A program made the position numbers and the translations under genes. From NCBI GenBank assembly GCA_030407315.1, contig JALQPE010000476.1, positions 62,001 through 126,000 of the forward strand: DNA of 64,000 bases. Reading direction: 5' to 3'. Below the pieces are notes generated by a model. That model was not told the DNA's origin. It did no database searches and saw only the letters and a program-made list of their open reading frames with translations. How positions within the stretch are numbered: the first letter of the stretch is position 1; each line of letters starts with the position of its first letter. Source of the DNA: Asparagopsis taxiformis (Eukaryota > Rhodophyta > Florideophyceae > Bonnemaisoniales > Bonnemaisoniaceae). This document shows, in pieces, positions 19,861-31,060 of the stretch.

Positions 19861-20844
19861 ATGGTACCGCAAGAAGTTGTTCCTTCGCCAACCCCGCTGG
19901 ATCTTACTCAACCATCCCGTCCGGGTCCTTCTACTTCTGCGGCAGCGCCGTTTCGGTCACCCGACTGCCAGTCCGGTCTGTACTTGGATGATGACGGCAA
20001 GGCTATTCGTGCTACCGGCCCAGCGGATATTCTTGCCTCTACTTTGACTGCGGCGCAGCTTTTTTCGGTCAAGAATATACGTCTGTTGGCGGAGACTCTT
20101 GGTGATGGACAACTTTCGTCAGTGTTTCGTCCTCAGGATGGCGATTACTCCATTCGTGGTGCGATGGATACCTTGGCACTGACTTGTCTCACATTGGGTA
20201 CTCGATACAAGAAAAGTCGCTAGCGACAAGTTGCTGCAGTAACGCGCTATCGCGCAGAGCGTTCAAGTTGCCGAATAGCGGAAGAGAAGGTGTCCCAGTT
20301 GGAACAATACTTAGCTGCGAGGCAGAAAGCGTTTGATGAAATGCGGACGAAAGTCCTGGGGCTGGAGGAAGAACTGCGATTGGCGCGAAGTTGCATACCG
20401 CATAAGCGGGGAAGGGATAAGCCTAGCTCTCTGGGAATCCCCGTGTCTAATCAACCTCTAGGAGGGACTTCCGGTCGTCGCCGGGATCAGTCACCCTTTG
20501 ATAGAGATGATGGTCGAAATGTTCGCGCTAGGCACTCCGCGCCAGTTTATACTACGACGACGCTGGCACGGCTTCTTGAGACGCTGGAACCTAACAGGGC
20601 GGATTCACCGTCGATGTACGATGAGGTTGCAACTCAGTCTTTGATGGTATCGGTTACCTCAGCTCCAGCTTTTTCCTTACATCGCCCACCGGCTCGTTCG
20701 AACGACTCCCGCCGGGGTACTGGTCGTGTGAGTCCTCGCAACTTCCGCCGTTCCACTGCTCATTCAGGCAACCGGTCATTGAGGCCGTCTTCTTCGTACC
20801 CTTCGCATCATCGTCCCCGTCCCTTCGACAACTTCCGTCGTTAA
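19861..20844 (+). pseudogene. Coiled-coil, Arg/Ser-rich ORF with one in-frame TAG; possible retroelement ORF fragment
   Basis: From ATG 19861 the frame is open for 120 codons to TAG at 20221-20223, then open again in the same frame to 20844 (328 codons in all). The first part has a Pro/Ser-rich start and a compact segment (YLDDDGKAIRATGPADIL). The second part has a heptad-like helix (VSQLEQYLAARQKAFDEM) and ends in a basic Arg/Ser/Pro-rich tail (RPRPFDNFRR). No known family recognised. Layout (disordered start, coil, basic tail) is Gag-like and vaguely parallels the 749-aa ORF at 51885. It begins just after the 3' flank shared by paralogues 2 and 3, as expected for inserted DNA. Upstream in-frame codons to 19729 belong to that flank. 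Confidence 0.5.
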
Positions 20845-21172
20845 ATGTCTTCCTTCCTTAACCGGGATACCTTCTTATACGCCTTTGCGTTTTGTCTTCA
20901 GGTTAGATAGTTAATCCACGAGACATATGTGCCTAGATCATGTTTCCCATTAAAATTTGGAGTGTTTTTGATTTAGTGACATTTTTCTTAGGTCATTTGA
21001 CTTCATATTTCTACCGCTTGCGGTATTTGGTGTAAAGCCACCCTACTGGGTGTTTCCCGTGGAATTTTACCGGCTCTACCTTGTGATCCCCGGCAGTGAC
21101 GCCGCGATCACTAGCCGTTCTACCTGATGCTTCTGCGTGCAACTGGAACAGCTGCAGGGCAGACCTGTTTCG
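20845..21172. other. Short non-coding stretch
   Basis: Lies between the convergent coiled-coil ORF and the Ulp1-like ORF. No gene or clear signal seen; it contains a GTGATC...GATCAC inverted pair near 21083-21113. Confidence 0.4.
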
Positions 21173-22224
21173 TTAACTACCGGAATCTTGTAGCCGTTCG
21201 TATTTTGGGGTTTGTAATACCCGATTTATTCTGCTCTGAGAAACTGTACCGTCCATTTCAATTGTTATTACCGGAGCTTCGTCATAGACACGTTCGCTGG
21301 GGCACTGATTTCCGGGTAGGAATGATATCAAATATCTGCACAGATCTAAGTCGGTAGGCTTGCCATTCGAAAATTCACCGCAATCACATACCTTCAACAC
21401 AGCCCTCACGTATCGCATAGTACAGCATTTCCGTATATCCTCCGTAAGTTCTGCAGAGAAGTGAGTCTTGAAAGTTTGTTTCGGCTTATTTACAGAGTAT
21501 TCAGAGAGCCTTTTTGCTGCGCAGAGAACATAAAATCCACAGCTGTATGCGTCGAGCTGCATTTTAAATGATAGTACGTCTAGGATGTAGTTATTTGCAA
21601 TTGTCGTCCACGTCGTGTTCATGCACGTATCCTCGAAGAAACTGGCCACAAACTCAAGAAGGTTATGAGGACAGGGGTGTCTCAAACTGTCACTCCAGTA
21701 AACAATTCCACGCGTTTCATCTTCTGGGTCGTTGACACCGAACACAGCACCCCAGTGCGATCTCCTGATATTTACCGGAATAATAAAGCTAGGAGCGACG
21801 TCGAAATCCACACATGCTTGCAGAAAATTGTTTCGAATGTTGTCAAACATCCCATCCTCTTCTCGAACGCCATTTCCAGCCCTCCCTGCACCTGCCATAA
21901 AATGCTGCCCTGAGTTCCAGCCGAATATTATGAAATTATCGACCATTGTTAGTTCGGATAGTCCGGCAAGCAACAAATGGTCTTTAAGCATGCATTCTGG
22001 TTTCGCGTGCTCAAACCACGGTTTTGTGTCGTCACACGATTTGATGCAAACGCCTCATTCAGATGAACGTAAAGAGAGTTCCGCTTTATTTCCGTTAAAA
22101 TAATGCCATCCATTTGCACCATTTCCATAAATTCTTCTATGCGCTTTTCCAAACACTCTTCCAATGTGTTAGAGCTTCCAGATTCACCCGACAGAAGTTC
22201 CCATTGATGATTGGATGAGCTCAT
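21173..22224 (-). pseudogene. Ulp1/SENP-like (C48) cysteine protease, one frameshift
   Basis: From ATG 22222-22224 (MSSSNHQWELL) the N-terminal ~55 residues are in one frame. Near 22045-22060 the family-like reading moves to another frame (CIKSCDDTKPWFEHAKPEC) and stays open to 21173. The C-terminal part has the C48 catalytic set: His in RRSHWGAVFGV, Asp in GIVYWSDSL, and Gln/Cys in MQLDAYSCGFYVL. Members cleave SUMO-like tags; many eukaryotic DNA transposons also carry such a domain. As it lies between transposable-element remains and is frameshifted, a transposon-borne copy is as likely as a host gene. A very short intron at the shift is possible, but I see no convincing splice pair. Confidence 0.7.
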
Positions 22225-24034
22225 GACAGCGTCTTGGCGGTTTTTCAGAAACTGCAATACAATTTTAGCGCTTCAGCACTTAAGTGAAGGAAGAAAACGG
22301 CTGAACGCCTCACTCTTTCTGTTAACAGAGAACAGTAAACTAATTCGTTCCGTTGTTATCTACGAGAAAGACAGTTCCCAACAAAACAATTACAAATTCT
22401 CAGACCTGCGATGAGAACCGGGTAAGACAATGAAACGAGAGATCAGAAAGAGCACTGTAATGTTGAAATCATGTAGAAGTGTGAGAAGACTGCAAAAATA
22501 CTGGTGCTAGTCATGCAGGTATTCTCTCCCATCTATCTGCTGTTCTGCATAAATGTTTTAGCTCGGTTCGTTTCAATCACACAGGAAGTGAATGTTCTTG
22601 TCTGGCGCGCAAAAATTTCTATAACTTCGTGTAGAAGACGTCAACGCGCATAGAAACCGGGCGGGAACGTTGACAGTGGTGTCAATATCGTGGCAGTAGG
22701 TGGCAGTAGTCGCGGTGGTGGCACGGGGGTAGATGACGATGTGATGGGGCCTCGAGAGGAGCGGACCACTGCGGGGCGGTCCTATCTGCCGGTGCCGCGC
22801 GGCGAGAGATTTCGAGATTTGGATTACCCGCCATTTCCAATAATTGGCGGCGGCGAAAATGGGAAATTGAATTTCGGTGAACGAGAAAGTTGAAAGTTCG
22901 AGTCACGCGAAAATGGCTGAGTTTGTCACGCGGAGCGATGGGCGGTGCGAGCCCTCTCAGAGCAGCTGTTTTCGCATGTTGCGCTGGCGGTACTTTTTTC
23001 AGCTTTCCTGGCTCCAGGCTGTTTTCAACCAATGAAAAGGCCGTTTTCGCCAAAATTTATCATATTTCGTTGACGAGTTTGTGTGATTGGCGCATCTATG
23101 GGCCACGGCGATAACTGGGCCAGGCGCTTGACAAGTTTCTGCGATTGGTCAAAACAGCTTGACGAGTTCGTCCGATTGGCTGAAATCTTACCGTCTCTAC
23201 CGGCGTCTCTACTGGCGGTAGATTAAGTGCTCCCCGTGTCAGATGGTTCCCGACTGATTGGTTCGCGCTTATTATGGAAAATTTGTCATACTTATCGGAC
23301 GAGATTATGTGATTGGTGCGCTACGGGGCCATAGCTAATGCAGGGCCAACCCGTGGACGATCTCCAGGTATTGGTCAAAAGAGGGTTTTGGTAACCCACC
23401 AGTGGGAAGTTTGTGGGAAAAAAGGGGGACGCAAGCCCGAAAATAGACTCGCTGAACCATGCTGAGTTTATGGGGAGATAGAGCAGTTCTGTAAGCAGTT
23501 TTAACGCGATTTGAAAAGTGAAGTAAACCAGCACAAAAATGTGAAAGTAAAGATGAAGGATATTTGCCAGTCACGGAACACGGTTTGCGTGACGACTATT
23601 CGCACCAGACAGGTGTCCGTAAAGCATGCTCAACACTGCATGCGTGCATCTGCACATAAATTGGTGGCGGACAAGATGATCTATTGCTGTTGTCTACTAC
23701 AGACAACTGTCTTTGGTTGATCGGCGTCACACTTGATGCCATCGCGTTACATTCAAAAGATGTTTCACTAAAACCTGTCGACGGTGAAAACATTCTGTAA
23801 GCACATTTCTGTTCCTGGTTACTAATTTTAGATACGGTGGAGTCTGCTGAATTGCTTAGCCACAAAATTCCCATAAACTTCCCATATGGGAATTTTCCAA
23901 AACCCTCTAAAACCGTTTGACAAGTTGTCCCGTTGGTTTCTATTCTGTCCGCCACCGGCGGTAGAGCAAATGTGCCCCGTTACCTTACTACCCTCGATCA
24001 TTTCGACGTGGGGGGTCCAGTACGATCGTTACTG
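22225..24034. other. Intergenic, no gene supported
   Basis: About 1.8 kb without a credible ORF. It contains the CCAAT/ATTGG cluster listed separately. Confidence 0.5.
23029..23374. promoter_or_regulatory. Cluster of CCAAT/ATTGG boxes with a repeated GACGAGTTTGTGTGATTGG-like unit
   Basis: CCAAT at 23029 and ATTGG at 23086, 23144, 23175, 23257, 23312 and 23370. Several are preceded by GACGAG or GACAAG plus TT/TA and a T/G-rich spacer, so the whole ~20-bp unit is repeated. It looks like a promoter or enhancer array (NF-Y-type sites), but the nearest ORF in a suitable place is paralogue 3 at 24149. Confidence 0.45.
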
Positions 24035-24148
24035 ACCGAATCAGTGTTTGTAGTCTCACTTGAAAGATTCTTCAGGTTATAACAAATTGCACTCTATACA
24101 CCCCCTGCCTCTATGTGACCTCACATCCCGTTGCACCCACGCATCACA
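24035..24148 (+). promoter_or_regulatory. Promoter block shared with paralogue 4
   Basis: About 114 bp before ATG 24149 are nearly the same as 32682-32795 before paralogue 4, including CTCTATACACCCCCTGC and CATCCCGTTGCACCCACGCA. The TCTATACA element ~55 bp before the ATG could act as TATA box. Confidence 0.6.
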
Positions 24149-24536
24149 ATGGTGAACCATTCACCGAAAAATGCTATTCGTCCGCTTGGAAGTTTCGTGC
24201 GCTTCTTGGAAGGCACACATGATCTCTTCGGCTCCCTTCGTGTCGTTGGTGTGTACAAATTGACACAACCCACTACTCTGGAAAACATTCGCCACGCCGC
24301 AACTTATCTTCGTGCACGCCATCAAATCCTCCAGTGCTCTGTCTCTTTCAACTGGGATACCAAAGCGGCCCATTACATCAAAGCGGACCATCTCGCACTC
24401 CATGTCGACCACCATGCAGATGAGCATACTATGGACGAGTACATACGCAAATTGATCGATGGTGACTTCGCACCGGATGTCCCAGGCGAGGACAGGCGGC
24501 GAGCTTGGCATGCGCGTTGTGAGAAATATCTACCCT
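24149..24536 (+). pseudogene. HxxxDG acyltransferase-like paralogue 3, 5' part (split by chromovirus)
   Basis: ATG 24149 (MVNHSPKNAIRPLGS). Open and family-like for 129 codons up to CEKYLP, then cut after the T of a TGG codon. The remaining GG lies at 30060-30061, so the gene joins in frame if 24537-30059 is removed. Confidence 0.92.
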
Positions 24537-24872
24537 TTTGGCTAACAGTAGGGCAATAGTAAACTGCCGCTAGTGTGCTGGCTCCTTTTGTTTATTTCCC
24601 CTGCCAGTCGGAATATGTACATCATGACCTCCTTTCTAATCCGGATTCTTGTACCACATCAGTAGAAATTCCACTAGTGACGATGCCGCTCATCCTTTCT
24701 CTCTAAAGGTTCGATGTATCGATATCGCAGTGATTCAATCACAAGACTCCCGGAACGTTCACTTCTGTACTGTAATCAGTGCGTACCACTATTAATCAGT
24801 AATAATGGTAGCCGGGAAAGTGCACAATATATTGCAGACGGTGATACGTACTGTCTTCGCGTGCGTGCACCA
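24537..24872 (-). repeat. Chromovirus 3' LTR
   Basis: Left LTR (3' in element sense). Plus-strand ends TTTGGCTAACAG...GTGCACCA; the inner TGG...CCA forms the usual inverted ends. The polypurine tract lies at 24873-24885. Confidence 0.88.
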
Positions 24873-24949
24873 CTTCTCTCCTTTGAAAAGGTCACAATGC
24901 GAGTGCTTGCTGTACCATCTCAACATCATGATGCGATGACATGAAGCTT

Positions 24950-27900
24950 TCAAGCATTTTGGGAATGTCTTCGTAAGTTTTCCATTGGCTCCCATGTGGG
25001 ATCCTCATGATCAAACCCTTCCCATTTCACTTGGACCTCATACCTGGCCAGCTCATTGTTATAGCGCAGGTCGAGCAACTGCTCCGCCTTGTTATAATGT
25101 GGATTATTATTTGCAACAGTGTCCAATAGTGTCTCGGTCACATTGAGACTGGAATCAGCATAAAACTTCAACCGATTAGCATGAACCAAAGTTAAAAGTC
25201 CTGAAAGGAGATCTTCCACCTCATAAACAACGTCAGAATCGGCTCTTGTGATACGTTGAGGCCCACGCCATTTGATCCTAAGCTTGTTGCCATCATTTTT
25301 AAGCCTCTGCGCGACTAGTACATAGTCACCAACTGTGAAATTAATCTCACTCACATTTGTTCTAGCGTTGTGAGCTGCGATAGATTGTTGTCTTTTCTTT
25401 TTTCGACGGAAAGAGACTTCTTTGTGTAAATCATCAGATGCTTGGAGCAACGATTTGATACCAGCAATCTTTTGCGCCTGTATGAATGATAAAGAGCGAG
25501 GTTCTGGAACTGAAGGTGGAACGATAGAAAGAAGTGGGCTGTCTGCGGGTTGTCCAGTGAAAGCCGTGATTGGAGCGATATTACCCAGAGAGGGGCGCTT
25601 AGAGTGATTCAGTATTGTCTGAATCAGACGAATTAATTGGGCCAATCCTTGGTATCCATACGAAATTCCGAAAGCAGAGCTCTTGCAGCTCGAAGAACCC
25701 CTTACACATGCTTTCCACTGTTCCATGGACTGTGGACAATATGCTGTCGTGAAGTGGTGTCGCGTATGCAACTCTCTATTAAGTTGACGCATAATTGTAT
25801 TGCAGAAATGACTGCCTTGATCGCTCACCCAAGTATAGGATACGCCAAAGGATGCGAACCATCGACAAAGTACTTCTACCGCTGTTGCGGCATCTGCCAC
25901 TGCTGTTGGCTCAAGCCATACGAATGAGACGCGTCATCTTTTAAGATGAGCACGTACTGGTGACCAATGAAAACTTTGTCCCATGAAAAGGTAATCAAAG
26001 TGCAACACTTCATTGGGTTTATCAGAATGCAGAGCATGTGATAGCGGTCTTGGAATCCTGTGGCCTCCAGTAGTCGCCAGGCAGTGTAGACAAGACCTAC
26101 AGAACGACTGAATGTCGGAATCCATATTTTTCCAATAAAACATCTCGGAAATTGTTTTGAGTGTAGTATCTGCTCCACGGTGTCCACTTCTTCCGCAATG
26201 TCCTATAATGCATATGCGTAGTTGAAGTTCCACTGCATGGAAGGAATCCAGATTGATCCTGACTTGGTGACTGCCATTCCCTTCTTTTTCTTCTTTGGTG
26301 GGAGTCCTCTTCATTTCCAGAGGCTGCCTTCTGTGCCGTTATGATATCGACTGACGAAGGCCACTTGAAATCTGAATCCAAGTCGGGTGCCACTGGAGCA
26401 ACGAAAAGTGCCGATAGTTTAGCACGGACTGATGCACCGTGATTTTGTACCACTGTGGGGGCTCCCCAGCGGGACATCAAGTCCGCCCAACAGTTTTCGG
26501 GCCCGGGAATATGGATTATGGTGTAACGGAATGCTGAAAGCCTCATAGCCCATCTCGAAATCTTGCTTGTAGTGTGCTTACCCATCGACTGGCGTGAAGA
26601 TAAGGGATCAAATAGAATACCAAGTTCTTATGGTCGGTAAACAGGAAAAATCCTTCCGGGCGAAGAAGGAGGTAGTCCAGGCGCAATACCGACTCGATTA
26701 TTGCGAAAGCCTCCTTTTCTGCAGTCGACCAACGAGAGCGCGATCCAGTGAAAGAGCCTGATAAAAGGCCAACGGCTGATGTCTCTGGTCGACAAAGTCA
26801 GCATCAATATCAACCGCAGGAATTTGAGTGAGCACACCCGACCAATGAAACTCTGAAGCGTCTGTATAAAGGCATAGAAGCTTACAGGAGTCAGGGTGAG
26901 CGAGCGTAGTGGAATGTAATAGAGAATCCTTGACATTCTGAAATGCCTTTCGCTGGTCATCACCCACAAGCTATCAAGCTTAATTTTGGCAACCGCGTGC
27001 CTCGTGCGCTTGCCCGCCATCTTGTACACATCCTCAAGAGTCGCATGAAGTGATGCTACAACTGTAGTGAATGATGGAATCGAATGTTTCATCCATGTTG
27101 CTGCACACAGGAACTGTTGCAGGTCTGCACCAGTGATGGGGTGAGACATATTCAGAAGGCCGTTTAGACGGTTTGGGTCCATTCGAATTCCATCCTTGCT
27201 TATTGAGCGGCCACACCAACGCACTGTCTCCAGATAAAGTCTACACTTTTTCGCATGCAGTTTCAAATTGTGCTCTCTGCAGATACCAAAAAAAGTGCGA
27301 AGAATAGTGAGTAGTTGAACTACTGTTCTACAGTGAATCAGTATGTCATCTAGCCATTGTAGCAGAGAGTCGCGAATATCTCGGCAAAGAATCTGTACAT
27401 TGCTTTGCAGGTATGACACTGCATTTGTTTGCCCATGCATTACTCGTGTAGGTGTGAATACTCCATCGGCTGTAATGAAACTTTGGCATTCTTGTGAACT
27501 AGGGTCCAGTGGTAATTGCCAATACCCTTGACACAAGTCTAAAGTGGCAAAACAGGTGTCATTGGTTAGTTTCACAGTGCAAGATTCCAGGTCTGGCATT
27601 GGCCAGACGAACGGAATTGTCTGTGAATTGACCGGTCTGAGATCAACCGTGAAGCGGAAGCCCTCTGGTCCTGTCTTGGGAACAACCAATGGTGCGCAAG
27701 CCCATTGACTGCTATTGTTAGGGAATATTAGTCCCAATTGTAACAGTTCATCACCTTCCGTCTAAAAATTCAGTTTGTTGTTCTGAATAGCGTCGGACTC
27801 GAACCCTAATTGGTTTTGCGTCTTCCTTTAGGAGAACCTTCATAGGAGGAAGACGTGCCGGTGGATCTGCACCAAGCTTGGTTCGAAAAATATCTGAGTA

Positions 27901-28789
27901 TTCTCGAACAAGAGCAGACATATCATTATGATACTTTCTGGTAAGCCCTCTTTTATGCAGTCTTCCAGCATCAAAGAAATTCCATCTGCCGATTCCTTGT
28001 CATTATCTACACCCACAGGTAGGCTGTGCTCCGAACCATCGTCCATAGACTTTGCATAATCTGAACTCTTGTGGATTTTAGATACTACCACCTTGTCAAC
28101 AGAATATTCAGGGCATTCATCAATGGTAGTGTATCACTACTCTGATCCGTCGGTGTAAGAAGCAATTCAGCCAGTTTTCCCTTCTCTGCCCCCGTTTCTT
28201 GGCCATGAAAACTGTCTTCTATCCCATTGAAACCTATGTGTGAGAAGTCCGCATCATGATAGAGGTGCCTTACTGTAGAAAGGTGATTCTCCAAATCGAA
28301 TCCTATGGATTGGAGCAAGGGGCGCGAAAGTAAAACCTCATCCATATCTTCATCAAACACGAGATACTCAACATTCCGTAGCCGTAAAGGTCCTGTAAGC
28401 AAATGGATTGTAGTAGATATACGTGCCTTACGTTTCGCAGTATACAACTTCTCTTTCCCCACCTCGTCACGTTCGTTCAGAGCAAGACCCATAGAAATTG
28501 GTTCTGCGAGCGGTAAAACATTGATAAACACACCAGCTTGATATAACTCTTCCAAATGTCTCCCAGAGAGCGAGGCATGATCTGATCCATAGTCGCCATT
28601 GACAGTAACCAGTACCTTGTCTGCCAGTAAGGCCTTGAACCGCCCTGCCGGGATTTCTCGAGTAGAATCATTCAATCGACTAGAGCTAGTGATGGATTCG
28701 TTTAACATACTAAGCCGTCCGCTCTTGGTCTTTTTGTCTCGGTATAGCTTCAAATACCATCCTTTTCCTCCTGGGAAGTGTTTGGACAT
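24950..28789 (-). pseudogene. Chromovirus pol remains: PR, RT, RNase H, integrase, chromodomain
   Basis: Read 28789 to 24950 on the minus strand across several frames. Protease-like domain (28085-28789) has DYGSD where DTG/DSG is usual and ends in FDEDMDEVLLSRPLL. RT (27737-26628) has FTVDLRPVNSQTIPF, FATLDLCQGYWQLPL and active site LLQWLDDILIH. RNase H begins CLYTDASEFHWSGVL near 26860 and ends HIPGPENCWADLMSRWG near 26500. The integrase zinc finger shows GHRGADTTL and FCRSCLHC (26250-26090), then HFDYLFMG and SDQGSHFCN (25800). The last domain YEVQVKWEGFDHEDPTWEP (25050-24990) is a chromodomain. At least four frame changes make it non-functional. Confidence 0.93.
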
Positions 28790-29610
28790 GATCTTATATA
28801 ATGTTTGCCGCTACAGGACGGATTGAGACAGTCTGGCAGTGCTTTGGATGGCGAGCAAGAGACTGAAGATACATGAGAAGCCTTCTCAGAAGTATCCTTA
28901 TTCTTGTGCGTGCTGGAGTTCGGAGGTACGCAAGGAGAATTCATAGAACTCCTTACAGTGACATTATCGCGTCTTTGTGGTTTGCTTTTTTCATGCTGAT
29001 GAGGTGGCGTGGACTTTATCGGGACGTACTCTTCACAAGCTACAGCACGTTTCATAACCTGCTTGTAAAAACTTCATCCAATTATCTTCCAGATCGTGTA
29101 CTCCTAGTTCAAGATCTTGCTGTATCCTGGTCTTCAGGACATTGGGCTTCAGCATTTCGCATATATGTCGAATAGAGAGAGCTGGTTTGTCTTCGATCAG
29201 CCTTTCCCATTTCTTGTTCCTCAGCAAAGTTTGATAGTCGGTAAACAGAGCCTGAATTCGAAGTTCTGGATCTGGTTCATTTACATTGATCTTGACTGAC
29301 GTCTTTATCGCTGACTCGAGGTCCTCTAGCGATATGGACTCTAGCTTTATTTCTTCTTTGCTCTTTAGAAATTCTTCCAGTATATCATCTGTCAATTCCT
29401 TGAACTCGGATACACCTGGAAACGTCTCAAATGCAATTAAGGATAGCAGAAGATCACGATCGACAGATGAGATTATCGATACCGGCTTCATATTGCTCCC
29501 TGAAGAATTTGCATCTTGTATACGCAGTAGATAGTTTTTCACGGTTCCGGAGGAAGGTGTGGATGGCTTTGCGTCCAAGTTTCTTCAGCTCCGGGTGTGC
29601 AATTGGCATG
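28750..29610 (-). pseudogene. Chromovirus gag remains with CCHC zinc knuckle
   Basis: A Gag-like helical region (29578-29033; DRDLLLSLIAFETFPG, ELRIQALFTDYQTLL) is followed, in another frame (29055-28750), by a Lys/Ser/Pro-rich linker and a zinc knuckle CLNPSCSGKHYIRSCP. An ATG in a third frame near 29610 starts MPIAHPELKKLGRKA, suggesting the true start and a frameshift close to 29540. Confidence 0.8.
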
Positions 29611-29722
29611 AAACTGGTTGCCCAGTAGATGACGATGTACCTTGATCGTCCATACTAGAGAGCTTAAGAGAGATGAAGCTCAGATAGGCCTCACGATGAT
29701 TGCTCAGAAGCTAAGTGATCAC

Positions 29723-30059
29723 TTTGGCTAACAGTAGGGCAATAGTAAACTGCCGCTAGTGTGCTGGCTCCTTTTGTTTATTTCCCCTGCCAGTCGGATT
29801 ATATGTACATCATGACCTCCTTTCTAATCCGGATTCTTGTACCACATCAGTAGAAATTCCACTAGTGACGATGCCGCTCATCCTTTCTCTCTAAAGGTCG
29901 ATGTATCGATATCGCAGTGATTCAACACAAGACTCCCGGAACGTTCACTTCTGTACTGTAATCAGTGCGTACCACTATTAATCAGTAATAATGGTAGCCG
30001 GGGAAAGTACACAATATATTGCAGACGGTGATACGTACTGTCTTCGCGTGCGTGCACCA
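29723..30059 (-). repeat. Chromovirus 5' LTR
   Basis: Right LTR (5' in element sense). Differs from the left copy at a handful of positions (e.g. CGGATTATATG versus CGGAATATG). The adjoining internal bases form the palindrome AAGTGATCACTT (29713-29724), where a primer-binding site is expected; no tRNA match recognised. Confidence 0.88.
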
Positions 30060-31060
30060 GGACGATAGCGCTGATTGGTCATGGAGACTATGTATGCTTT
30101 GTTGGTCCGCATTCCATCTGCGACGGGGTCAGTCTAGATGTGATAGGGGGTGATATGGTACGTGCATTGAACGGCCAAGATGTGACCGATTTCCTGCCAA
30201 TTGTGCAGCCAGCAGAGCCGATGATTGGCAATGTGAGCATAGTGACTCGTATCAAGATGATTTTCAAATTGCTGCAGGCGTCGGGTACCGTTCAAACTTT
30301 GGGTTTGGATTCAAGCAACTGGTCGCATGATTGGCGAGCACGAAAATATATTGGCAAGACGCTGAACGTGACGCTGGAGGACATATCGCCGTTCTTCGCC
30401 GCGTGCAGGGAGCAGAAGGTGTCGTTGACAAGCGGTATCATTTCAACGTTGTATGAAGTGCTAGGAAAGCGACCAGGATTGACTGTGGCCAAGGAGAAGG
30501 TTTCTGCAAATGTTTTCATGGACTTTCGAAGAAGAGCTGAAAACACGTCAGTGATGCCACGAGATCAAATTGGAGCTTACTTTGGCTCTTGTAAAGTATA
30601 CGAAGACGGCGCTGCGGGGGAATGGGCGGAAAGGGCTAAACGTGTACATATGACCATTCATTCAGTTTCTCACAAGTCTTTCTTTCATAGGAGATGCACT
30701 GCAGGGAGAGATGGCGATCAAAATAGGCCGAGCGTTTTGCGAAAACTTAACAATGGCAAGATGATGGGTCGAGCGTACCCAATTGGAGTGTCCAACATTG
30801 GGCGGTGCACGAGAATTGAGAAGGCAAATGAAGAATGTCAACGCTTGGCAGGTGATGGTACGAACATAACCCAGATAGAATGGATGAGATTTGATCATTC
30901 CCACTCGTCGTTTGGTCCGTACATAAATGTTACGGCAGCAACCGTTGGACAGAACATGACAGTGCACCTTGGTGCTTGTGAACCGTTCTTGTCACAGCAA
31001 GTTTTGGATGAGATATTGGAAAGCCTCTCAGAGCAGCTATGTCGCGTTTGTGATAATTGA
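30060..31060 (+). pseudogene. HxxxDG acyltransferase-like paralogue 3, 3' part
   Basis: Resumes at the GG of the split Trp codon, then TIALIGHGDYVCFVGPHSICDG with the HxxxDG motif, on through VSNIGRCTRIEKANEE to TGA 31058-31060. At about 30680-30752 a 1-nt gain and a later 1-nt loss put ~23 residues out of frame but then restore it. Without the chromovirus this copy would be readable end to end, making it the least damaged of the broken copies. Confidence 0.9.

Larger units (their letters stand above)
24537..30059 (-). mobile_element. Ty3/gypsy LTR retrotransposon with chromodomain (chromovirus), decayed
   Basis: 5.5 kb inserted in paralogue 3, antisense to it. LTRs of ~336 bp differ by several substitutions and 1-2 nt indels, so it is older than copia-1. 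Order PR-RT-RH-IN followed by a chromodomain defines a chromovirus. A purine tract (CAAAGGAGAGAAG in element sense) directly abuts the 3' LTR, fixing that boundary. Gag, PR, RT, RH and IN are spread over several frames, so it is not autonomous. I find no target-site duplication. Confidence 0.93.

Noticed and set aside
22682..23053. Minus-strand 123-codon ORF
   Set aside because: No recognised content, non-ATG start, overlaps the CCAAT cluster.
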